Part shown: in pieces, positions 1 to 5,731 of the stretch
How positions within the stretch are numbered: the first letter of the stretch is position 1
Layout of the letters: every line of letters starts with the position of its first letter
Assembly: GCA_013815395.1 (NCBI GenBank)
Contig: JACDGH010000172.1
Location: 1-5,971 of the forward strand
DNA: 5,971 nucleotides
Direction of reading: 5' to 3'
DNA from: Parachlamydiaceae bacterium
GTDB lineage: Bacteria; Chlamydiota; Chlamydiia; Chlamydiales; Parachlamydiaceae
Position numbers and translations under genes: made by a program
The notes under the pieces: generated by a model
The model's database searches: none
Told to the model about the DNA's origin: nothing
The model's input: the letters and a program-made list of their open reading frames with translations, nothing else

Positions 1-14
1 TTATCCTGAATTGA

Positions 15-114
15 TTATACCTAAATGCATTCAAAAATCGGTTTTTGGCAAATCGTCGAAGGTCGGGAAATTCTCAAAGCCAAAAATCCGATTTTCGAAT
101 GCGTTTAAGTATAA
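15..114. repeat. 100-bp imperfect inverted repeat (long hairpin, possible dispersed repeat or MITE-like element)
   Basis: The left arm (15-49, 35 nt) and right arm (79-114, 36 nt) are reverse complements over their whole length. By hand alignment there are 32 Watson-Crick pairs, one T-G wobble (26/103), two mismatches (21/108 and 33/96) and one bulged base (87). The loop is 29 nt (50-78). The outer ends read TTATAC and GTATAA. There is no T-tract after the right arm, so it is not a classical intrinsic terminator, and no transposase is encoded. A small palindromic mobile element (possibly inserted at a TA dinucleotide) or a family of intergenic palindromes would fit, but that is inference: only one copy lies in this window. 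Confidence 0.85.
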
Positions 115-125
115 GTTTAAACTTA
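112..125. repeat. 14-bp perfect palindrome
   Basis: TAAGTTTAAACTTA is a perfect palindrome that overlaps the outer 3 bp of the inverted repeat at 15-114. It is AT-rich and has no spacer. It could be an operator-like site for a dimeric regulator of the downstream glycoside hydrolase gene, or simply AT-rich sequence; nothing else in the sequence decides between these. Confidence 0.35.
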
Positions 126-239
126 AAGTAAAACTAAGAGAGCCAAGCTAAGCTAGACTCTTTATAGCATTTTTGCAAAATAATCTTTTAAATAAAATAC
201 TATTCTAATTCATTGACGAAGTGACCTTAAGTTAGTATT
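126..239 (+). other. AT-rich leader region upstream of the GH63-like gene
   Basis: This stretch contains no gene. It holds a weak 5-bp stem (AAGAG 136-140 with CTCTT 158-162) and AT-rich sequence, with no Shine-Dalgarno-like purine run close to the downstream start codons. Together with the repeat to its left it forms the whole 239-bp non-coding 5' region of the following gene. Confidence 0.5.
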
Positions 240-241
240 GT
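213..241 (+). promoter_or_regulatory. Candidate sigma70-type promoter overlapping the annotated start
   Basis: TTGACG (213-218, 5/6 match to TTGACA) is followed after exactly 17 bp by TATTGT (236-241, 4/6 match to TATAAT). Chlamydial sigma66 uses near-sigma70 consensus boxes. If it is real, transcription would start near 247-249, downstream of the GTG at 240. That would favour the ATG at 252 with almost no leader. A weaker alternative is TTGCAA at 173-178, with no good -10 at normal spacing. The match may be chance. Confidence 0.25.
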
Positions 242-2987
242 GAAATTTAAAATGAACCGAGGCATTCCATTGATTTCACATAACACAGAAGAGCATCAAC
301 GCTTAGAGCAACATAAGAAAAGAGAAGCCAACTGGAAAGAATGGGGGCCTTATCTTAGCGATCGAGCTTGGGGAACGGTACGTGAAGATTTTAGCGTTGA
401 CGGGGAAGTCTGGCAAAATTTTACACACGACCATGCTCGCAGCAGGGCATACCGTTGGAATGAGGATGGCTTAGCTGGGATATCAGATCGAAATCAATAC
501 CTATGTTTTGCACCGGCTTTCTGGAATGGCCATGATCCCATCCTTAAAGAAAGATTTTTTGGGTTATCCAATTTAGAAGGAAATCATGGTGAGGATGTTA
601 AGGAATACTATTTTCACTTGGACAATACTCCCACCCACTCCTACATGAAAATGCTCTATAAATACCCCCAAGCGGCCTTCCCCTATAGCAAATTGATCCA
701 GGAAAATCTTCACCGTTCTGTAAAAGAAGGGGAATACGAGCTTTGGGATACTGGAGTATTTAATGAAAATCGTTATTTTGATGTTTTTATCGAATATGCA
801 AAGGATGGGCAAGATGATATTTTGATAAAAATAACAGCATTTAATCGTGGACCTGATCCTTCTGAACTCTATATTATTCCCACATTATGGTTTCGAAACA
901 CTTGGAGTTGGGGATATCCGGCAGGCCCAATGAATGATGTGCCAATTAAACCCAATATGAATATCTATTCCCAATCTTCTGATGTCACAGCTGTTCTCAC
1001 CTCCCATCCAGCCCTTGGCCAATATATTCTTTATGCTGAAGGGGCTCATGCCATCATATTTACCGAAAATGACACTAATCAAAAACTTCTTTTCGATAAA
1101 GAGGGAGCTTCCCCTTATGTAAAAGATGCCTTCCATCGCTATCTCATTGCAGGGGAGGCCGGCGCAATTAACCCTAATAGTACAGGCACCAAGGCCGGTA
1201 TTGTCTACAAAGAAACTATAGCAGCCGGAAGCTCATGGAGCATTCGTTTACGTCTGACAAAAAATCAATTAAATGATCCCCTATCCTCCTTCGATAAAAT
1301 TTTCTCGCAACGGCAACAAGAATCTGACGAATTTTATCAATCCTTACAAAACCCGCAAACTTCTGCTGAAGAAAATCAAATCCAGCGCCAAGCTTTTGCT
1401 GGTCTTTTATGGACTAAACAACTCTATTACTTCGATGTTGATCAGTGGTTGAATGCTGATGGCAAAATTAAAAAACTGCCAAAAAGAAAAATTTCACGTA
1501 ATAAAGACTGGCTGCATTTAGTTAATTTCGACATTATTTCTATGCCTGATAAATGGGAATATCCCTGGTATGCCAGCTGGGATCTTGCCATGCATTGTGT
1601 TTCCTTTGTTTTAATCGACCCCGACTTTGCCAAGCGCCAAATTACGCTAATGACTCGTGAATGGTATATGCATCCTAATGGACAGCTTCCCGCATATGAA
1701 TGGAACTTTAGTGATGCCAACCCTCCCGTTTTAGCTTGGGCAGCCTGGCGCGTTTATAAAATTGATGCTCATATGAACGGAACCCTTGACAAGGCATTTC
1801 TCAGCGGTATTTACCATAAAATGCTATTGAATTTCACTTGGTGGGTCAATCGAAAGGATGCTGACGGCAGAAATATTTTCGAGGGGGGCTTTTTAGGATT
1901 AGATAATATCAGCCTGTTTGACCGAAGTAAGCCTCTTCCTACAGGTGGGCATATTGATCAATCAGATGCCACATCCTGGATGGCATTTTTTTGTATTATT
2001 ATGATTAAAATGTCTCTTGAATTAGCTCAGGACCGTCAAGTATACGAAGACCTAGCCTCAAAATTTTTTGAGCACTTTCTCCGTATTTCTGCGGCAATGG
2101 TCAATTGCGGAGGCAAAGGCCTTTCCTTATGGGACCATGAAGATGGCTTCTTTTATGATGTGATTCACAAACCAGATAATACTCTTGCACATCTTAAAGT
2201 GAGGTCACTTGTTGGTCTACTACCGCTATTAGCAGTAGAAACCGCCCGAAGTGATTATCTTACAACATTACCCGTCTTTAAGAGTCGGATGAAATGGTTT
2301 CTCAACCGTCACCCCGAATATCAATTAAACATGGCTCCTATCAGCTTACCCGGTATTAGTGAGAAAAACCTAATGGCCATTCTTACACGCGATCGACTGA
2401 TCAGTATTTTAAGATATATGCTCGACGAAAAAGAATTTCTTTCAGAATATGGTCTAAGATCGGTTTCAAAAATTCATCAAAACCATCCTTATAAGCTGAC
2501 TTTGAATGATCAAGACTTTTCTATTTCCTATGAGCCTGCTGAAGCTGAGAGCCATCTATTCGGAGGCAATTCTAATTGGAGGGGGCCAATTTGGTTTCCT
2601 CTCAATTTTCTAATCATTGAATCATTACAAAAATTTCATTATTATTATGGTGAAACCTTAAAAGTAGAATGTCCAACAGGTTCTGGTCGCTATCTTACCT
2701 TATGGGAAGTGGCTACGGAACTTTCTCGTCGCCTAATCAGCATATTTACTCTTAATCATGAAAATAAACGTCCAGTATTTGGTAAGGAAAATATCTTCAA
2801 TGATGACCCCCATTGGAAGGACATGATGCTTTTTTATGAATATTTTCATGGAGATACTGGTAAAGGTTTAGGGGCAAGTCACCAAACCGGATGGACGGCT
2901 CTGATAGCTAAACTCGTGCAGCAATCGGGCCTCCCTTCGGAGAGAACATGGCAAAAGACCTCAAAAGATTTTAAGAGCAACATATAG
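240..2987 (+). CDS. GH63-like glucosidase (MGH1-like glycoside hydrolase domain), 915 aa
   Basis: This is a probable inverting glucosidase of the GH63/MGH1-like clan with an (alpha/alpha)6 barrel. It belongs to a conserved bacterial family, usually close to 900 residues, whose natural substrate is unknown to me. The N-terminal part (about 30-345) is a beta-rich domain with family signatures NWKEWGPYLSDRAWGTVRED (31-50), HDHARSRAYRW and EGNHGEDVKEYYFHLD. The barrel (about 375-895) contains EYPWYASWDLAMH (440-452), REWYMHPNGQLPAYEWNF (473-490), FGGNSNWRGPIWFP (774-787) and YEYFHGDTGKGLGASHQTGW (866-885). By analogy with GH63, Asp448 is the likely general acid and Glu867 the likely general base; this is inference. 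There is no signal peptide, so it is probably cytoplasmic. The start is uncertain: GTG 240 or ATG 252 (residue 5); neither has a clear Shine-Dalgarno sequence, and conservation begins only near residue 20. It is monocistronic and converges on the ykfC-like gene. A glycogen-, trehalose- or glucosylglycerate-related substrate is possible but not shown. Confidence 0.9.
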   Translation: MKFKMNRGIPLISHNTEEHQRLEQHKKREANWKEWGPYLSDRAWGTVREDFSVDGEVWQNFTHDHARSRAYRWNEDGLAGISDRNQYLCFAPAFWNGHDPILKERFFGLSNLEGNHGEDVKEYYFHLDNTPTHSYMKMLYKYPQAAFPYSKLIQENLHRSVKEGEYELWDTGVFNENRYFDVFIEYAKDGQDDILIKITAFNRGPDPSELYIIPTLWFRNTWSWGYPAGPMNDVPIKPNMNIYSQSSDVTAVLTSHPALGQYILYAEGAHAIIFTENDTNQKLLFDKEGASPYVKDAFHRYLIAGEAGAINPNSTGTKAGIVYKETIAAGSSWSIRLRLTKNQLNDPLSSFDKIFSQRQQESDEFYQSLQNPQTSAEENQIQRQAFAGLLWTKQLYYFDVDQWLNADGKIKKLPKRKISRNKDWLHLVNFDIISMPDKWEYPWYASWDLAMHCVSFVLIDPDFAKRQITLMTREWYMHPNGQLPAYEWNFSDANPPVLAWAAWRVYKIDAHMNGTLDKAFLSGIYHKMLLNFTWWVNRKDADGRNIFEGGFLGLDNISLFDRSKPLPTGGHIDQSDATSWMAFFCIIMIKMSLELAQDRQVYEDLASKFFEHFLRISAAMVNCGGKGLSLWDHEDGFFYDVIHKPDNTLAHLKVRSLVGLLPLLAVETARSDYLTTLPVFKSRMKWFLNRHPEYQLNMAPISLPGISEKNLMAILTRDRLISILRYMLDEKEFLSEYGLRSVSKIHQNHPYKLTLNDQDFSISYEPAEAESHLFGGNSNWRGPIWFPLNFLIIESLQKFHYYYGETLKVECPTGSGRYLTLWEVATELSRRLISIFTLNHENKRPVFGKENIFNDDPHWKDMMLFYEYFHGDTGKGLGASHQTGWTALIAKLVQQSGLPSERTWQKTSKDFKSNI

Positions 2988-3007
2988 CTTGGATTTTGGA
3001 AGGTTTT
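2988..3007. other. 20-bp convergent intergenic junction
   Basis: The plus-strand stop TAG (2985-2987) and the minus-strand stop TAA (3010-3008) are separated by only 20 bp. I see no GC-rich hairpin followed by a T-tract on either strand here. There is a T6 run at 3004-3009, but no stem precedes it. Termination must use a weak or factor-dependent signal, or the 3' ends of the two transcripts overlap. Confidence 0.6.
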
Positions 3008-3853
3008 TTAGGAAATCACCCGACGGACGGTACGAAACGGATATTTACCTGTTCCATTACCTTGCCATTCTAGACCATTCATTGAACTTATATGAACATA
3101 TGGCATGTTTTCGAGAACGGTAGCATTAATGAAGCTTTGATCTCCCACGTACATGCCTACATGCTTAATGTGATCAATATCTAATCCAAAAAAAAGCAAA
3201 TCCCCTGCTTGCAAATCTGAGATATAAACCTCCCTAAATCCTTTCCATTGGCACTGGTCCTTAGAATCACGCGGTAATAAGATGCCCATCTGTCGATATA
3301 ACATTTGCACAAAGCCAGAACAATCGTAACCAAAACTAGAACGACCTCCCCAAGTGTAGGGTAGACCCAGAAATTTTTTGATAAACGCGCATATTTCATC
3401 AAAATTCAAGATTTTGCTAGGCAATAGTGTAACATCACCTCGCTGAATATAAGCTTCCATGTCATTATGCATGGCCACTTTAAGCCATCTACTTTGCGAG
3501 ATGCTTAAAGGTTCAACTAGGCGCAATCGACTTTCAAAAGGAAGTGTTAAAATCGGACCGTAAATTACGTCCGGCACATGATAAAGATGGGCTGCATTGC
3601 GATCCACTTGTGCAAACAAACCATCGGGATTTTCTAAAAAATTATTTGCCCTGGAATGCAATTCATCATTTTTAATCCATCCCGTGTATTGGTCAGCTAC
3701 CGTTTCAATTTTAACCCATTCCCCAACCTTTTCAAAAAAATGAACTTGTTCAGAAAATATGGCCTGAGAAACGACTTCTGCGGCTCTGTCTGGACAGAGC
3801 CGCATATCTACCACGGGACTATTGATATAATAAAAATGCTCTGCTGAATGCAT
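3008..3853 (-). CDS. ykfC: SH3b-NlpC/P60 cysteine peptidase, YkfC-like gamma-D-glutamyl-L-diamino acid endopeptidase, 281 aa
   Basis: Family members hydrolyse the gamma-D-Glu-mDAP bond of muropeptide stems, usually those with a free N-terminal L-Ala, in the cytoplasm during peptidoglycan recycling. Two SH3b-like segments are inferred at about 8-66 (ending in YTGWIKNDEL) and 82-145. The NlpC/P60 domain (about 150-280) has LPYTWGG (164-170), YDCSGFV with nucleophile Cys178, GDLLFF (217-222) and HVGMYVG with His231. The Cys-His spacing of 53 residues equals that I recall for Bacillus YkfC (Cys238/His291). The third catalytic position falls on Asn243 (FINA) instead of the more common His; the family tolerates His, Asn or Gln there. 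No signal peptide is visible. The ATG lies 18 bp after the lysS stop, with AAGGAA (3869-3864) about 10 nt upstream, so it is probably co-transcribed with lysS. A GC-rich perfect hairpin lies in codons 17-25. Substrate specificity is inferred from architecture only. Confidence 0.88.
   Translation of the reverse strand: MHSAEHFYYINSPVVDMRLCPDRAAEVVSQAIFSEQVHFFEKVGEWVKIETVADQYTGWIKNDELHSRANNFLENPDGLFAQVDRNAAHLYHVPDVIYGPILTLPFESRLRLVEPLSISQSRWLKVAMHNDMEAYIQRGDVTLLPSKILNFDEICAFIKKFLGLPYTWGGRSSFGYDCSGFVQMLYRQMGILLPRDSKDQCQWKGFREVYISDLQAGDLLFFGLDIDHIKHVGMYVGDQSFINATVLENMPYVHISSMNGLEWQGNGTGKYPFRTVRRVIS
3779..3804 (-). repeat. Perfect 12-bp-arm palindrome inside the ykfC coding sequence
   Basis: On the minus strand TGCGGCTCTGTC (3804-3793) is followed by its complement GACAGAGCCGCA (3790-3779) across a 2-nt centre. 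Reading the plus strand gives the same arms around TG at 3791-3792. It covers the end of codon 17 through codon 25 of the YkfC-like gene (residues MRLCPDRAA). It is strongly GC-rich compared with its surroundings. No T-tract follows on either strand, so it does not look like an intrinsic terminator. It should fold into a stable mRNA hairpin roughly 50 nt after the start codon. Confidence 0.85.
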
Positions 3854-3871
3854 TGCAAACCAATTCCTTAT

Positions 3872-5467
3872 CTAGTGCTGCTTCATCCACGGGAAATATA
3901 GAACATCGCGAATAGAATGAGAATTTGTAAGCAACATTACTAAGCGGTCGATTCCAATACCTACACCACCAGTAGGGGGCATTCCTTGGCAAATCGCTTC
4001 GATAAATTCTTCATCCAATGGGCTTGCCTCTTCATCACCGGCATCGCGTCGACTTTCTTGTTTCACAAGGAGCTGACGCTGCAATTCAGGATCGTTTAGT
4101 TCGGAATAAGCATTGCAAATTTCTTGACCCATTATGAAACTTTCAAAACGCTCGACTAAACCTTCTGCACGTTCTTTTGGATCGCGATGAAGTTTGCATA
4201 GAGGGGTTGTTTCAATAGGATGATCAGTAATGTGATGCGGTTGCACTAGATGAGGCTCTGCCAACACTTCAAAAAGAGCAGCAATTAGTAGCCCGCGAGA
4301 CAATACATTAAGTTTTTTCGGATCGATATGTCCACTTTTCAATAAAAATTCGCGCATTTTTTCATCAGAAAGTGCATCGACATCCAAACCACCATATTTA
4401 CGAATACTTTCTTTCATGGTCATTCGCTTCCATGGCGCTTTGAGATCAATTTCAAGAGGTTTTGCATCTACATCTTCGTTTGAATTAATCAATACTTTTG
4501 TCGTTCCATACAATGTTAGGGCCAGCTTCTCGAACAAACGTTCGACAAAGACCATCATATCATTGTAGTCCCAATAAGCTGCATACGCCTCTAATAAAGT
4601 AAACTCTGGATTATGATTGCGATCGATTCCTTCATTGCGGAATACACGTCCAATCTCATACACGCGATCCATGCCACCAACAATCAGCTTTTTCAAAGGT
4701 ATTTCCAAAGAAATACGCAAAAACATTTCTTGTTCTAAGGCATTAAGCTCGGTTACAAACGGACGCGCTTCCGCCCCCCCGTAAATACTTTGTAGCACGG
4801 GAGTTTCAACTTCTAAGAAGGACTGCTCATCTAGAAAATTGCGGATTAATTTCAGAAGCTGGCTACGTTTACGGAAAGTGTCTTGAACCTCAGCATTTGA
4901 AATCAAATCTAACCAACGTTTGCGATAACGCAATTCCTTGTCGACCAAACCACTGTGTTTATCAGCTAAGGGCAAAAGTGTTTTACATAGCAAAGTGACT
5001 TCATTTACGAAGATAGTAAACTCGCCCTTTTGAGTGCGAAAGATATGACCCTTGATGCCAACGATATCGCCAAGATCTATTTTCTTTTCAATAAATTTCA
5101 TGGGCGTAAGAGCTTCTGGATCGCTATCAGCAGGCGTTGCGTAGCCTCCAATCTTTGTCTGTTCTTTATTGAACATCACTTGAATACGGCCGGTTTGATC
5201 TTGGATATGCGCAAAAGCATTTTTACCCATTGTTCGAAAAAGGACTAAACGTCCAGCCACAATAACAGCTTCGGTGGTTCCCGCAGCAGCATCTTCACTA
5301 TTTCCTAATGATGCTTCAGTATATTTTTCAAGGAGACCTTTGGCTGTATGAGTGGGATGAAAAGTATGAGGGTAGGGGTCAATATTTAAATTACGAATGT
5401 CGGCGAGTTTACGACTTCTATTTATAAATTCTTCGTGGCTATGATAGTCAGGTGTTGTACTTGTCAT
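3872..5467 (-). CDS. lysS: Lysyl-tRNA synthetase, class II (LysS), 531 aa
   Basis: The enzyme charges tRNA-Lys with lysine using ATP, in the cytoplasm. The N-terminal anticodon-binding OB-fold spans about 66-160 (VAGRLVLFRTMGKNAFAHIQD is its core). The class II catalytic domain has motif 1 around FLEVETPVL (217-225), motif 2 with RVFRNEGIDRNHNPEFT (274-290, ATP-binding Arg277) and motif 3 GVGIGIDRLVMLL (501-513, Arg508). The segment HHITDHPIETTPLCK (411-425) and the GQEICNAYSELNDP stretch are characteristic of bacterial LysS, the former in a chlamydia-like version as I recall it. The length is close to chlamydial LysS and slightly longer than E. coli LysS (505). The ATG at 5467 is preceded by a TAAGG Shine-Dalgarno sequence (5484-5480) about 12 nt upstream. 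The gene starts 19 bp after the small membrane protein gene and ends 18 bp before the ykfC-like gene. No truncation or missing motif is seen. Confidence 0.97.
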   Translation of the reverse strand: MTSTTPDYHSHEEFINRSRKLADIRNLNIDPYPHTFHPTHTAKGLLEKYTEASLGNSEDAAAGTTEAVIVAGRLVLFRTMGKNAFAHIQDQTGRIQVMFNKEQTKIGGYATPADSDPEALTPMKFIEKKIDLGDIVGIKGHIFRTQKGEFTIFVNEVTLLCKTLLPLADKHSGLVDKELRYRKRWLDLISNAEVQDTFRKRSQLLKLIRNFLDEQSFLEVETPVLQSIYGGAEARPFVTELNALEQEMFLRISLEIPLKKLIVGGMDRVYEIGRVFRNEGIDRNHNPEFTLLEAYAAYWDYNDMMVFVERLFEKLALTLYGTTKVLINSNEDVDAKPLEIDLKAPWKRMTMKESIRKYGGLDVDALSDEKMREFLLKSGHIDPKKLNVLSRGLLIAALFEVLAEPHLVQPHHITDHPIETTPLCKLHRDPKERAEGLVERFESFIMGQEICNAYSELNDPELQRQLLVKQESRRDAGDEEASPLDEEFIEAICQGMPPTGGVGIGIDRLVMLLTNSHSIRDVLYFPWMKQH

Positions 5468-5486
5468 GAAGCTGAATTACCTTATT

Positions 5487-5663
5487 TTATTTCTGCGGAT
5501 GATGCATCTCGGTTAGGGGTGTTTTGTAACTGCGCACAAAATCTAATCGGCCATAACAATATACTGTTGTGATGATGATAGCAAGACCATAAATTATCCA
5601 ATTAAGTATAAAATACTTAGTCTGTTTGCTAGCTGCTTGATATTGTTCAAACCACTTGAACAT
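5487..5663 (-). CDS. Small single-pass membrane protein, 58 aa, unknown function
   Basis: This is a short reading frame, not matched to a family I know. The ATG (5663-5661) is preceded by a perfect AGGAGG Shine-Dalgarno sequence (5673-5668), the best in the window, with a rather short 4-nt spacer. Translation begins MFKWFEQYQAASKQTKY, then has one hydrophobic helix at about 18-37 (FILNWIIYGLAIIITTVYCY), and ends with a short polar tail rich in basic residues and His (RSYKTPLTEMHHPQK). It stops with TAA at 5487, 19 bp before the lysS ATG, and follows rimO by 68 bp. This fits a gene inside the rimO-lysS-ykfC cluster. Charges on both sides of the helix are similar, so topology is not clear. An 11-bp inverted repeat traps its start codon in a potential hairpin. 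It could be a small inner-membrane protein or an accessory subunit; no function is assigned. Confidence 0.75.
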   Translation of the reverse strand: MFKWFEQYQAASKQTKYFILNWIIYGLAIIITTVYCYGRLDFVRSYKTPLTEMHHPQK

Positions 5664-5699
5664 GATTCCTCCTGAAAATAGTGAGTGTTCATGTTCAAG
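5655..5699 (-). promoter_or_regulatory. 11-bp inverted repeat sequestering a start codon (candidate translation-control hairpin)
   Basis: On the minus strand CTTGAACATGA (5699-5689) is perfectly complementary to TCATGTTCAAG (5665-5655), with a 23-nt loop (5688-5666). The downstream arm contains the ATG of the 58-residue protein, and its AGGAGG Shine-Dalgarno sequence lies in the loop. In the mRNA this would pair the start codon while exposing the ribosome-binding purines. There is no T-tract after the stem, so it is not an intrinsic terminator of rimO. Regulation is inferred from geometry alone. Confidence 0.5.
5668..5673 (-). promoter_or_regulatory. Strong Shine-Dalgarno sequence of the small membrane protein gene
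   Basis: AGGAGG is complementary to the 3' end of 16S rRNA and lies 4 nt before the ATG at 5663. It is the main reason for calling this very short gene real, because the other genes here have weaker AAGG-type sites or none. Confidence 0.75.
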
Positions 5700-5731
5700 A
5701 TGGGCATAAGTTTCGTTTTTGTAAAGTACAG

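Noticed and set aside
15..114. CRISPR-like repeat or mobile element with its own transposase
   Set aside because: There is a single inverted pair, not direct repeats with spacers, and no cas or transposase gene in the window.
2..151. Open frame on the plus strand through the left-edge repeat (about 49 codons before TAA at 149-151)
   Set aside because: It has no start codon within the window, is made almost entirely of the inverted repeat and a Lys-rich AT-rich stretch, and resembles no protein. It could be the tail of an upstream gene, but nothing here supports that.
573..1720. Minus-strand frames at 573-812, 885-1136 and 1442-1720
   Set aside because: They lie fully inside the GH63-like gene, have no family resemblance, and the sense frame is a strongly conserved protein. 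They are shadow frames.
2931..2942. Small stem CTCC-CTTC-GGAG near the end of the GH63-like gene as a terminator
   Set aside because: The stem is only 4 bp, lies inside the coding sequence, and has no T-tract after it.
3181..3847. Overlapping frames inside the ykfC-like gene (3181-3402 minus, 3656-3847 plus)
   Set aside because: They overlap a well-supported NlpC/P60 gene in other frames and show no ribosome-binding site or recognisable domain.
5030..5248. Plus-strand frame antisense to the lysS OB-fold region
   Set aside because: The sense strand is certain LysS, and the antisense product has no recognisable features.
5594..5692. 32-codon minus-strand frame starting at ATG 5692, overlapping the small membrane protein out of frame
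   Set aside because: It has no upstream Shine-Dalgarno sequence, has unremarkable composition, and its ATG exists only because the inverted repeat mirrors the real start region. It could act as an upstream leader peptide, but there is no evidence.
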